Shown here: one piece after another, positions 33,501 to 44,942 of the stretch
Layout of the letters: each line of letters begins with the position of its first letter
How positions within the stretch are numbered: the stretch's first letter is position 1
Origin: Isoetes taiwanensis
Lineage: Eukaryota; Streptophyta; Lycopodiopsida; Isoetales; Isoetaceae
DNA length: 64,000 nt
Direction of reading: 5' to 3'
Assembly: GCA_021234155.1 (NCBI GenBank)
Contig: JAJEKV010000051.1
Location: 6,422,761-6,486,760 of the forward strand
Position numbers and translations under genes: made by a program
Notes under the pieces: model-generated
What the model saw: only the letters and a program-made list of their open reading frames with translations
Databases searched by the model: none
Told to the model about the DNA's origin: nothing

Positions 33501-34496
33501 GGACCATTAAATCCAACGTACTATGCCTAGAACGTTTCTTAAGTGGTAGTTGCGAAATGTTCCAGTGGCTAAGTGGTGGTAGCACTTGGCACCTCCCCTA
33601 GGGTTCGTGATATAGTTGCACTTCATTTGGAGCTTCAAATCTTCATAATACCAATCATCACAAATTTGGCATGCTTTCATTAACTTGCCACGAGCTTTGA
33701 CAATATACCTCCATCATTTCGTAGTGTCTCTCTCACCCTCGCTCCCTTGCCCCCATCATTTTGTAGTGTCTCTCTCACCCTTGCACTTGTCTGTTCAGAG
33801 CTGCTTGGAAGAACTTAAATAACGACATATTTCAAGTTGCAGCTGCCTTTTTTGCTATAGTTGTTTCTTGTAACTTGTGTTTCCTATATTAGCAAACAAC
33901 AAACATTCGAATCGTAAAGATTATAAGCTTTCATAAGTCTTGCTGACAACTAAGACATCCTCTAATTTCTAGCCACTATATTTTAGTCTCATTCTTAAAA
34001 AAGAAAAGCATGAACTGTTCTATTAGCATGGAAATCCTTGAACATAAAACTGTTCCAACTTGGTGTAGCTTCAGAAGTCGCTTAAATGGAAACTCCAACT
34101 GTCAAATTCCAAAGACCAAGAACAGGAGCAAGACTACAACTAAAACCAGCCGACAACAAATGTTACCATAGTCATTTTCAATAAAAGTTACATGATCATG
34201 ACCTCCTGCTTCATCAACTAAGGTCAGATGGAGAAGGAATGTTGTGCAAAGGAAGCTGATGGGCAACACGATGTCCAGGGACAAGCTTCTACTAGCCGGC
34301 CTAAAAGGGGGCCAAAGAAAGATTATGCTCAGATGGCTAAAGGCATCTAAAAGACAAGCTTTTTGCAGCAGAGGACTGCTGCAATGTCAAGAGGGAGGGA
34401 ATGCGATATGCCAAGGACGTGGTCCTTCAGCCTTCTTAGTCCAAAAACAACCTCTATCTATTATCAACAAACATACATTGTAAAGATCATGTCCTA
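30536..34496. other. Gene-poor downstream region (copy 3)
   Basis: Colinear with 14,238-18,194, including the 71-bp tandem duplication. Contains the longer version of the minus-strand hydrophobic frame (32,311-32,658, 115 codons). The copy ends abruptly at GTCCTAG (34,496). Confidence 0.45.
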
Positions 34497-34559
34497 GATA
34501 GATGTATGTCATAAATAGATACTTCTTTCCAACCAGGGACTATTACCTGGGGTTCCGGA

Positions 34560-34960
34560 GAGGGATCTTTTAGGCCAGATTAAAGTATTGGAGGAAGATC
34601 AAATCCAACATGCAAAGATTAAGGCGGGGCTCCGGTGGTTTCGTGATGGGGGCCGTTGTACATGCTTCTTCTTCCGGTCAGCGAAGCGGCGTTGCATGAC
34701 GTCCACTATGACATCATTACAACTGCCAGATGGTTCAGCAGACCTCAAGCAGCACCTCCATGCCCATTTTCAGTCCTTCTTTGCTGAAAGAACGTTGCCT
34801 TTTCAGAATGAGATACGGAAGCAATTCTGTCTAAGATTTCTCCTATGATCTCTGATGAGCAGCCTGCTTCTATAGAGGCGGCTATTACTGCAGATGATTT
34901 GAAGGAGGCAGTTTTCGCCCTCAAGCAAGATAAAATGTCCAGGTGTTGCCTGCTAGGGCA
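34560..34960 (+). pseudogene. LINE (non-LTR) ORF2 fragment: endonuclease-RT linker and start of RT
   Basis: Translates to a segment typical of plant LINEs between endonuclease and RT: GLRWFRDGGRCTCFFFRSAK (compare WL..GD.NT.FFH..A), then TSLQLPDGSA and HLHAHFQSFFAE. After a frameshift near 34,815 it reads ITADDLKEAVFALKQDKMS, the usual approach to the RT palm. It breaks off before the SPGPDG motif. Both ends are truncated. Its left edge is the point where unit 3 stops matching unit 2. Confidence 0.7.
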
Positions 34961-35840
34961 ACATGTCCTATCTTTGTGGTGCAGTTCTTTTTTTTGAAGA
35001 TTGGAAGACCCAGAAGAAGGCATTAATTTAGAGGAAGTTGCACAACTACTTATGATTTAGGGCTTTCACTTATCACTTGAGCTTGTATGAAGTTTGGAAG
35101 ACCCCTTCTGAAGATTGGAAGACCCCTGGTAACATTTCATTTGGCTAAGAGTTGATGATCTTTGCTTTTCTCCATATTCCCTGCGTTGCTTTCATACCTT
35201 TTCCATAGCCTTTTGCTTCATACTGCCTTCTCACTTATCTATAGCCTTGCCATCTTATTTTAACCTTTTTCTCAGGCACCTCCCAAGATTTCCCTACTTG
35301 AAGTTCTTACACCCATTCTCAACTATTGCGTGCATAGTCTCCATTATTTTTCATCTTCACATATCATCAATTGTCCATTATCACCTACACTTATAACTCA
35401 CATCACCTCCACATGTTTTTTCCACATTTCCATACCATATTCCACCTAACACATACCTATCCAAGTGGCGAAAAAAAAAAAAAAAAAAAAAAAGAAGAAA
35501 CTAGCCAAAAAAGTTAAGGCTAGGGCTTACAAAACATGTCACCATCCCAAGGTGACAAGGCATAGTGACTCATCATCCATGTCACCACATGATCAAAGTA
35601 AAATTAGTCCACTTGGAATTTCATCTTCATCACTCATTTGTGTACCATCACGCCACTGTCTATTTTTACCATCACACCACTATCCACTGTGCACGCTCAG
35701 TATCACGCTCCCTATTTACTCTATTTGCACTCTTCCTTCCTAGAACTTTCTCATTTCTTACCCTTTATATCTTTGTGCATCTTAAAAAACAACTGTCCAT
35801 TACTTTTATACTTGAGCGTGAGCGTCCTGATAATTTTGAA
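34961..35840. other. Non-coding stretch with poly(A) and T/C-rich DNA
   Basis: Repeated GAAGATTGGAAGACCC phrases at about 34,995-35,130, then a pyrimidine-rich stretch and a 24-A run near 35,470-35,493. No gene seen. Confidence 0.35.
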
Positions 35841-36115
35841 ATAAATGTTGCTCCCAGTATCACGCTGTGCATCACGGTCACGCCCAAAATCACGGCCTTT
35901 ACCTTCACGCCAGATGTCACGGCAAGTTTCACGGGAGATATTTTTGCACGGTTCACGCTGATATGCACGGCTCATGGTGAAATCACGGTTCACGCCCAAA
36001 TGCACGCTCTTTTGCACGCCCAAAATCACGCTCTCTTTCACGCCCAAATGCGCGCTCTTTTGCACACCGTCCATCATGCCCCCAATTTTTCCATCACGCC
36101 CTACATCATTTTCTA
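35841..36115. repeat. Degenerate repeat of TCACGCCC/TCACGG motifs
   Basis: About 18-20 occurrences of TCACG or GCACG spaced 10-25 bp, with phrases such as CACGCCCAAATGCACGCTC repeated. Lies upstream of the gypsy-like gag and may be part of its LTR or leader; no LTR ends were found. Confidence 0.6.
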
Positions 36116-36919
36116 GCCTAGTCAGCTTTTTGGCCAATATTTGAATGCCACGTAAGTTTTTGGAAGTGCCATACAGACAATCCTTATATACACTTGCCTT
36201 CCAAATGCTTATGCCTGTGGGATATATCCCTAGTTGAAAATTTCTGACTGAAACATTTTCTTGATTCCGGCGAGTTTTTCCGGTGAATCTATGCAATCAT
36301 GATTCCGTCAAGCTGAGATCAGCCGGATTCGCAAGTCATTTGCATCTGGAACACCTCTGGAATCTAATAATTACCAGAAACGTGGCCAATTGGATTGAAT
36401 TAGCTGGCAAGAAACAGGGGATTTAAGGGGATTTTGACGCAGAGTTTAATTCGAGCAGCTCAGAGTGATATTCGTGCGAGATACCAAAGAGTGAAGCCGG
36501 ATTTCGTCTTTTGCAGTTGTTCCTGCCTCAGTCCTGTTGATTTGAAGGCATTTCTCCATCAAATTCTGATAATCATGCATTGGATATTTCCTGTTTGAAT
36601 CGAGCCTAGAATTGGCTTTCTTGGCTAATTCTAAGCCCGTGGTAGTTGTACGCTTCCTACCATCTTCTGGTGACAATGGTTGCGTTATTTGTCTAACTTC
36701 TTGTGATTAATCGAGCTATGAGTCTTCTGCAGCGTGAGGGACATCCGTGTTTTTTGCATCAATTAGTTGATTTCGAGATATATAGAGTGACTACCTGAAG
36801 TAGTCTGGAGGTTTTGAACCAATTATAGGACTCTAAATTGAGGTTGGCGTGCTTGAAGCCAAGTTCAGCGCTAACATTTTTGGAGGTTCTACCAAGATTC
36901 TTGTCTTGGCCGGACTCAA
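36116..36919. other. Probable LTR/leader of the gypsy-like element
   Basis: About 800 bp without coding sequence directly before gag. A second copy of this DNA was not found in the window, so LTR borders and a primer binding site could not be set. Confidence 0.35.
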
Positions 36920-39183
36920 ATGGCTCCAACTAGAAGATCAGAGACTTTGGAACATACTGATAGGAGAGCAGAGGCTTCTGGACATGCTGGTGTAGCTGAA
37001 ACCGTTGAGCTACCTGCTTCAGGTATGGCTACTGCCCCTGATTTTGCTATTCCTCATTACTTTGAGTTGAATTTGCCTATTTCTCCTCTTATTTTTGTGC
37101 CTAGTATGAATGCTAATCAGTTTCTTAAGATATTTGAAGAATATTACAGGGAGTTTGGGATCAAAAAGGGCTGTAAGTTTACAGAGTTCACTAGGTGTAT
37201 GAAATCCGATGAAGCTAGTGCTTGGTGTGAGCATGAGACTTCTGTTATGGGTGTGGACAATTATGAAGCACTTGTGCAGCAGTTCCTAGCCAGGTTTGGT
37301 AAGCTCTCTGCCCCATCAGACTTGGCAAATGAGCTACAAACCTTTTGCATCAAGACTGGTGAGAGTGTCAATCAATATATTGAAAGGTTTAGCACCTATT
37401 TGAGGAAATGTCAAAAGAGCCAGATCTCTACTCCTACTCTATACTTTGTGGCTGCATTTATTAAAGGTTTGCAGCCTAGACCAAAGAACATAAGAAAATG
37501 TTGAAGATCCAGTACCAAGAAGGGTTTGATACCATTCACAAAGCCTTTGACAAGGCCTCTAAAATTGCTTATGAATTGTCTTTTTTCCCTGATAACTCTG
37601 TACACATTGCAGATCCTTTCTACCCTGATTATGAGCACGAATTGGCACCTGCTGCTCCTGTCTATGCAATAAAAGAGAAGAAGAAGCCTGAGACAGATGA
37701 AATTGATCCCCAGGTGGTTGAAATGAAGATGGAAATGAGTAAATTGGCTGAAACTATAATTGAGATGACTAAGCAACAGCTCGAGATAACCAAACAACTC
37801 CTAGAGATGAAAGGTAACAGGAAGGTACATCCTCCTTGTGATTACTGTAGTAAAACAACACACCCCTCTGATATTTGCTATTCAAGAGCTTGTTTAAAGT
37901 GTGGAAAGAAAGGACACTTTGGTAAAACTTGCCCCCCTTGCAACTTTTGCAAAGAGATAGGCCACCTAGAGGATAAATGCCTTGTCAAGGAATATCTAAG
38001 CAAGCAAGAGAAAGGAAAAAAAGCTGAAAGCTCTGCTGCTATAAGATTTGTGCAGGAAATAGAACCTCAGGAAGAGGTAATGGCTGTACAAACCAGGAAG
38101 ATGGTTGAAGATGTTCAACATCAAGCTAAGAACAATGAAGATCAAGCCAAAGCTGGCCATGGTAAGGGCAAGGAACAGGTATTAGCTCCTTCCCCTTTTG
38201 AAAAATTCCAGAAGAAAGACAAAGAGCTAGATGAACTTGATTTGCTGCTAAAAACTTCTAAGGTAACAATAGATTTGCTAACCCTGCTCAAAATAGCTTC
38301 TGCATATAGAAACAAGTTATTGAATGCAAATATGATTGAAAATGTATCTTTTACTGAACCTGAACTTGCAGCCAAGCCAATTTTGGCACAAGAAGAAGAG
38401 GATCCAGGAGCTTTTACATGCACTGCCAAATTAGGAGGCCATCAACTCTCTAATGTATTGTTGGACAGTGGCTCACCCATTAATGTGATGCCACAGCACA
38501 TCATGAAGAAATGTGGACTAAGCATCTCCACACCCTACTCTGTTGTGCTAAAATCTTTTTCTAATGCAAAAATCAAACCTATTGGTGTGATTAGTAAAGT
38601 CCCTATTAATACTGAAGGCGTTATAGTTGAAGCAAACTTTATAGTAGTGGCTTTTGAGGATATTGACGAAATTACTGACATCTATGACCTTTTATTGGGC
38701 AGAAGATGGCTGAAAACAGTTGATGCCAGGTGTATATGGTCTGAAGGAAGTTGCAGGATTACAGATGGCGTTAATTCTACCACCTTGCTCAACAAAAGTG
38801 GCTTCTCACACCCTTGTGGCTTCATATGTGAAGAGATGATAGAAGAAGGTAACTTAGGTAATTATAAGGTAAGCATACCACTTGAATTTGAATCTGAGAT
38901 CAGTCATACATGCCTAACCAACCAGCCTATGAATCTTGAAAGTCATACAGGTTCCATATGGTTTGATGGAGGTATCTCCACCAGACTTAGTGTTGCATCA
39001 GCCTCTGCTATCATCAAAGACTCTTCCAACAAGCTATTGTCCAAAGTTGGAAGGGTCTATGAGGGTATAACCTCCAATATGGCAGAGTATCGAGCCTTGT
39101 TGGCAGGCTTGCAAGAATATCATGTTTCGAAGCCTTTTGCTGCTTCTCCAGTTGATGTTGCTCCCAAAAGGTCATCCAATTAA
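36920..39183 (+). mobile_element. Ty3/gypsy-like gag-protease-RNase H fragment, no reverse transcriptase
   Basis: Gag starts at 36,920 (MAPTRRSETLEHTDRRAEAS) with the usual capsid-like region (DEASAWCEHE, ALVQQFLARFGKL). A -1 frame change near 37,498 leads into a 561-codon frame. That frame has CCHC knuckles CLKCGKKGHFGKTC and CNFCKEIGHLEDKC plus an extra Cys/His run before them, then an aspartic protease (LLDSGSPINVMP at about 38,459-38,494; LLLGRRWL about 38,692). About 80 residues on it goes straight to an RNase H start: SIWFDGGIS with first Asp, and SNMAEYRALLAGLQ with the Glu. No RT sits between them, although the frame is open. RNase H stops after ~60 residues at a junction near 39,118. 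Could be a deletion or a non-autonomous form. Confidence 0.75.
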
Positions 39184-39359
39184 CCTGCTCACCTTTGTTG
39201 TGTAGAAGATACGCTACAGCAAAGGTTCTAGAAATCATGCCTCCATCAGCATGGGGCTTGCCAGTTATTTGTTTAAACAAGCCATTAGCCTGGCAGTACT
39301 GACCGGTAATCTTTAGTTTTCAATCGGAAAAATCTTCTTTACCCCGGAGTTCTAGTCTG
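39184..39359. other. Junction DNA, coding-like on minus strand
   Basis: Minus-strand frame 39,014-39,280 contains MISRTFAVAYLLHNKGEQVN, which looks like a real protein piece, perhaps of another transposon, abutting the RNase H fragment. Not recognised. Confidence 0.25.
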
Positions 39360-39540
39360 TAATGCACAGTCGGATTAAACCTGGTTCCGTAAGCTGAGAA
39401 ATGAACTGTCGAATTAAACCTGGGGCTTGCACAGTCGGATTAAACCTGCCGAAGATAGATGGATTAAACCTGTCGGAATAAACATGTCGGATTATTAAAA
39501 CTGTCGGATCAAACCTGTCGGATTAAACCTGTCGATCTTG
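39360..39540 (+). repeat. 14-bp minisatellite TCGGATTAAACCTG
   Basis: Eight to nine copies, the first ones separated by unrelated spacers, the last five (39,463-39,534) back to back with small changes (TCGGAATAAACATG, TCGGATCAAACCTG). Confidence 0.8.
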
Positions 39541-39689
39541 CATGAAGGAAGGAAGAGTCTTCTTCTTCCCGAAAAAAATGGATTGAGACAGGGCACCATA
39601 AATTCGAAATTTTAAAAAAATTGTACCATAATTAAGTGTCGCTTCATATTTATTGCCTTTCAAATCTCCACAACATAGTGGACTAATGT

Positions 39690-40146
39690 AGTGTGTGACG
39701 GAATAGAGTTTGGCTCTACCCTCATCCCGATGTGGCAATTAGAGTTCAAGAGCCGCTTATGCAGCATGAACGCAGTGTGTGGAGTAATTCGGGGGGGCGA
39801 TAGATCCAAACTCTGTTCTTTCAGTTGCCATATCTCTGCATTCATGTTTAGAGATGTTGTCTGGAGTTATCTATGAAAAGGACCATGTTTAGCCCACCAG
39901 AACGTAAACCCTGTGGGTTGATGAGGTTCTTGTAGGGTTTACGTTTTGGAGGCCGAGCCTTGTTCTTCTTCACTTGGGACTTGGCTGAAACTTTGGATTT
40001 GAAAACATAAAGCAATTGGAACTGACGAAATGGAGTTTGGATCTACCCTCCTCCCGATGTGGCAATTAGAGTTGAAGAGCGACTTATGCAGCATCAACGC
40101 AGTGTTTGGGGGCATTCGGGGGGCCGATAGATCCAAAGTCCATTCT
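39690..40146. repeat. ~320-bp satellite, first segment (about 1.4 monomers)
   Basis: Monomer marks: GAATAGAGTTTGGATCTACCCTC, CCCGATGTGGCAATTAGAGT and an inverted pair AACGTAAACCCT / AGGGTTTACGTT. Starts near 39,701 and 40,027. Confidence 0.85.
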
Positions 40147-41474
40147 AATATATTGTGATACCAAAACCCTCCTAGGCCAAAAATGTGGACACGCCACCCA
40201 AAAATGCTCTGACGTCGCTGTAACGCATAACGTGGCACCGCGACGTGTCTACGTCGCAATGCGATGTCATCACATCGCAACATGACATGATCACGTCGCA
40301 GTGCCACGTCTGTTCATTTGTTGTGCCTGCGGGCTTTTTTGACCATTTCATCCTGTCAATTCTTTATTTCCTAGGCCTAAAGTAACTTAGTTGAATGTTA
40401 GGTGTACTTGAATTCATTAAAGTAACTATAGGTGTTTAACACTTTCGGATGAACTTAGGATGTCATGGATCCTTTTTCTCTAAAGCGCGCCTTCTCATGA
40501 AAACTTTTCCTCTTGTCTGCACCTTCGAGTTGCACCCCTCCTCAAGATTTCAATTTTTTTTAGATGCATATGTTTTTACTTATGCATTTTTTGGCATTTA
40601 TGCCTCGTAAATTTGTAATTAATGCATAGATCGAAATAGAATTCTGATTTTTTTGTCATATGGCTTGCTAAGTCATTTCCATTGCACATGCCAACTTCCA
40701 GAATTTTCGGATGAGCAGTGGATCAAGGAGCTTTAACCATAATGGTCAGGGCAGCCTGCTGTTGGTAAGACGAGCTGGGCAATCCTCCCCACATCAAATA
40801 AGGGCAGAACCTCGCTCGACTGCCTCTCCAAAGATGAGGGTCCAGAACCCAAGAGGCCAGCCCAAAAAAACTCCCCGATGGTGCCTTTCCTGGCATCGCT
40901 CCTCTGGGGGGCATACGCTAATGCTCACCCTCCCGGAGCCTGGTTCCCCTATCCGACCGTTGAATAATCTGTTCAATGACCCTTCTTTGAGGAGGTCCAA
41001 AAAAATCCAAGATCGGTCCGGTAGAAGTTGTCAAACCGCGAAGCATCCTGCTGGCGACTGTGTGGAAACACATGTGTTTTGTTGTTCGAGCAGCGAGGGA
41101 TCTCCGGAATGGCTATTCGACTTTGCCACGTCGTCCGGAATGATGACATTACTCTAGTGGCCAAGTCACATGACCAATTTTGCCAGAGAAAGGAACACGA
41201 ACTCCCTACATGACTTGAGCTCTTTTGGCGCACCTTGGCCAAGTGGTGGTCTTCTGCTGACGGAACTTGGTTCCTAGGATAATGTCGACGTTTTGAGTCC
41301 ATTGGCAGGGTCCATTTGCAGTTCCGGGGTGGGGAAGGTGCCCGTCCATCACCAAAGCCTTCCGAAGAAGAGTGTTCTTGAAAACTATCTTCAGGGAGGT
41401 TTTAAAGGGTCATCTTCTAGCGTCAATACCGCCTCTATACGTGATGACACGGTGCAAGGTCCTGCTCCAAATTG
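40147..41474. other. Insert splitting the satellite; ACGTCGC cluster and unrecognised ORFs
   Basis: At 40,200-40,312 the words ACGTCGC, GCGACGTG and CATCGCA recur several times. A 148-codon frame at 40,711-41,157 and a 60-codon frame at 41,293-41,475 do not match a family that I know; the surrounding DNA looks like eroded transposon. Insert borders are approximate. Confidence 0.4.
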
Positions 41475-43211
41475 AAAAGGATAAGGCCTCCAGAACGTAA
41501 ACCATGTGAGTTGACTAGGTTCATGGAGGGTTTACATTTTAGAAGCCGATCCTTGGGTTTCTTCACTGGCTGACACTTTATATTTGAGAACATGAAGCAG
41601 CTGGAACTGACAGAACGGAGTTTGGATCTACCCTCCTCCCGATGTCGCAATTAGAGTTCAAGATTCGCTTCTGCAGCATCAACGCAGTGTTTGGAGTCAT
41701 TCGAGGGGCTGAGAGATCCAAACTCCATTCTTTCAGTTGCCATGTCTCTGAGCCCACATTTCGAGAAGGTATGTCGAAGTATCTATGAAAATGACCACGT
41801 TTAGGCCACCGAAACGTAATCCTGTGGGTTGACTAGGTTCTTGTAGGGTTTACGTTTTGGAGGCCGAGCCTTGTTCTTCTTCACTTGGGATTTGGCCGCA
41901 ACTTTGGAAATAAGAACATGAAAGAACTGCAACTGACGGAATAGAGTTTGGATCTACCCTCCTCCTGATGTGGCAACTAGAGTTCAAGAGCCGCTTATGC
42001 ATCATCAACGCAGTGTTTGGGATCATTCGGGGGGCCGATATATACAAACTCCATTCTTTCACTTTCCATGAGTTATCTATGAAAAGGACCACGCTTAGGC
42101 CACCGGAACGTAAACCCTATGAGTTGACTAGGTTCTTGTAGGGTTTACGTTTTGGAGGCCGAGCCTTGGTCTTTTTCACTTGGGACTTTGCCGACACATT
42201 GTATTTAAGAACATGAAAGAATTGAAATTGACAGAATAGAGTTTGGATCTACCCTCATCCCGATGTGGCAATTAGAGTTCAAGAGCCGCTTATGCAGCAT
42301 GAACGCAGTGTTTGGAGTCATTCGGGGGGTGATAGATCCAAACTATGTTCTTTCAGTTGCCATGTCTCTGCATTCATGTTTAGAGATGCTGTGTGGAGTT
42401 ATCTATGAAAAGGATCACGTTTAGGCCACCGGAACGTAAACCCTGTGAGTTGACTAGGTTCTTGTCGGGTATACGTTTTGGAGGCCGACCCTTGTTCTTC
42501 TTCACTTGGGACTTGGCTGAAACTTTGGATTTGAAAACATAAAGTAATTGAAACTGACGAAATGGAGTTTGGATCTATCCTCCTCCCGATGTAGAGTTGA
42601 AGAGCGGCTTATGCAGCATCAACGCAGTGTTTGGGTCATTCGGGGGGCCGATAGATCCAAACTCCATTCTTTCACTTTCCATGTCTTTGCACTCATGTTT
42701 GGAGACGGCTTGTTGAGTTATCTATGAAAATGACCACGTTTAGGCCACTGGAACGTAAACCCTATGAGTTGACTAGGTTCTTGTAGGGTTTACGTTTTGG
42801 AGGCCAAGCCTTGGTCTTCTTCACTTGGGACTTAGCCACACTTTGTATTTAAGAACAAAAAAGAACTTCAACTGACGGAATAGAGTTTGGATCTACCTCA
42901 TCCCGATGTGGCAATTAGAGTTCAAGAGCCACTTATGCAACATCAACGCAGTGTTTGGGGTCATTCGGGAGGCCGATATATCCAAACTCCATTCTTTCAC
43001 TTTCCATGTCTTTGCACTCATGTTTGGAGATGGCGTGTTGAGTTATCTATGAAAAGGACCACGCTTAGGCCATCGGAATGTAAACCCTATGAGTTGACTA
43101 GGTTCTTGTAGGGTTTATGTTTTGGAGGCCGAGCCTTGGTCTTCTTCACTTGGGAGTTGGCCGACACTTTGTATTTAAGAACATGAAAGAATTAAAGCTG
43201 ACGGAATAGAA
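41475..43211. repeat. ~320-bp satellite, second segment (about 5.4 monomers)
   Basis: Monomer starts near 41,614, 41,938, 42,234, 42,559, 42,878 and 43,202, i.e. periods 324, 296, 325, 319, 324. Each has the telomere-like inverted pair. The array is cut at 43,211 by the gag fragment. Confidence 0.88.
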
Positions 43212-44062
43212 CAGTTCCTGACAAAATGCTTCCCTCCACATCTAAAGCATCCTCTCTTTGGCTCATTCTTTTTGTTAGAGGTGTCAACTTCTTCTTGCCT
43301 TCTTTCAGGTCCATTGTTTTCTCCATTGTACCTTTTTCTTTTGAACTGTCTATCAGAGTCTTTGTTACCATTTTTCTTCTCTTTCTTTTTACTCTCTTCC
43401 TCAGCGGTTCCTTCGTCCCAAATATCTAATTTTCGCATTTTGGGGTCCATCTTCCTTTCCACTGCAGATGCCATCTTTATAGCCCCATCTAAATCTTTAG
43501 GATCTAGGATCTCCGATTAGATATATATCATCTTTACACCCACTAACATATTTTCGTAGGGAGTTCTTCCCCATCTAGGTTCCTTATCGGTGCGCCAAAT
43601 GGGTAAACTTTGAGGTGTAGGACTGGATAGTTTCCTTGTCTTTCTTTGTCTCGATTGATCCCATAGTCTTCTTAGCTCACTTTGATAATTAGAAGGAAGA
43701 TATTGCGATTCAAATGCTTTCTTGAATTTTCCCCATGTGTCTATCTTAGGATTACACTCTCGTCGACCTTGCCACCAGGCTTGGGCTTGGTCTTTCAAAT
43801 AGCTATCCATGGCTTGCAATTTTTCCACATCAGTTGCTTGCACTCGATCAAAGAATTTTTCCCACTGGCTTATGAAACTAACTACTTTAATTGGCCTCGT
43901 GATCTTCTTCCCTTTAAAAGTAGGCATATCTACTTTCTCCAACCATTTTCTAATCTTGCTGGGATTAAGAGGCGGCGGCGGTGGAGGATTTACAGGTGGA
44001 GGATCATTCGGCAGAGGTGGCTGCTGGGGAATATCCGGTAAGAAACGGTACAGAATAGCCAA
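43212..44062 (-). pseudogene. gag: Truncated gag of the gag-only LTR family (element A)
   Basis: Minus strand. Same protein as 47,524-48,738, covering residues from LAILYRFLPDIPQQPPLPND to the zinc knuckle (CFRCGGKHFVRNC). Both ends are lost: the C-terminus at the satellite junction (43,211) and the first ~46 residues at the other end, where sequence jumps to the LTR with filler (44,062-44,077). Indels near 43,590-43,660 break the frame. Confidence 0.8.
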
Positions 44063-44077
44063 CTGCAGTTTATACGT

Positions 44078-44748
44078 AGCAGCAGTTTATCCGCCCAACC
44101 GGATCCAAAACTAAGGCAAATTTTCCTAAGGAGGTATGGCAAGAGCAGATCTAGGCCTATTTTCTCTTCAGCGCTAGATCAAGCATTTTACAACAACAAA
44201 ACTACCGTCTGGGATTAGACACAATCTCTGCCCACTCCAAGGTACAGTAGGCGATTCTGATCAGAGGTTTTCAGTGGCCAAAAGTACAAGGGGAATCGGA
44301 TCCTTGCAGATCGGCCTTGAACAGCGGCAATCAGGGAACTTGGTCGGAATTCGCAGCAGAGACTTCTGAGTTCTCAAGCTGATGCCGGTGTCTCTTCTTA
44401 AACCCAATTAATCGAGCCCTTTTCTGTAAAAAGGCATTTCCTTCGGCTATTCTGCTCTCAGCCTTTTTGAGGGCAAAATTAGACGTTCTCCAAGTGTTTC
44501 GATTCGATGCATTCCTTTTTTGCTTTCAAGCTATTTCCTTATTTTGCCACGTTGAGGATATTTTAGTGCATTCCCCATTTTAAACCACGACCCCATCTTT
44601 TTGGTATTAACATATATTTGTAAAAGCCCCCTTTAATGGTTGTTTATTTGTTTGCTTGAACCCTTTGTCAACCATTGAGATGTTATCACCCCTTGTATTG
44701 CCTTAGCCCTTTTATTTTGGATCACTCCCCCTAGCCTGCTTCATATCA
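44078..44748 (-). mobile_element. LTR of the gag-only family (element A, incomplete)
   Basis: Matches the 48,776-49,600 LTR from AGCAGCAGTTTATCC to the end CTTCATATCA; it lacks the other ~140 bp. Confidence 0.8.
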
Positions 44749-44942
44749 ATCCATCCCTTCTCAAGGTTGATCGCCCTCGATTAACAAGGTTCTAAAGATT
44801 TCCTATTCCTGCACAACTCAGAAATAGTTACGGGTATTTGTACTTCCAAAGCACCTAATACCCCACGTACCTCCAAGGTACAGATGTATCTTTGTCAAGC
44901 CAATTGTGTTGCAATCACAATTACTAGTCTTCAAAGATTTAC
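44749..44942 (-). mobile_element. Internal 3' end of a second gag-only element, with polypurine tract
   Basis: Matches the region just inside the 3' LTR of element B/C (47,066-47,260), including the minus-strand purine tract GAGAAGGGATGGA next to the LTR. Ends abruptly at the gene Y piece. Confidence 0.75.

Noticed and set aside
35465-36116. Two long + frames over the TCACGCC array
   Set aside because: His/Thr-rich translations of a repeat; start in a poly(A) run; no homology recognised.
43682-44041. 119-codon + strand frame opposite the truncated gag
   Set aside because: Mirror of the Pro-rich gag codons (gives Arg/Gly runs); the minus strand is the coding one.
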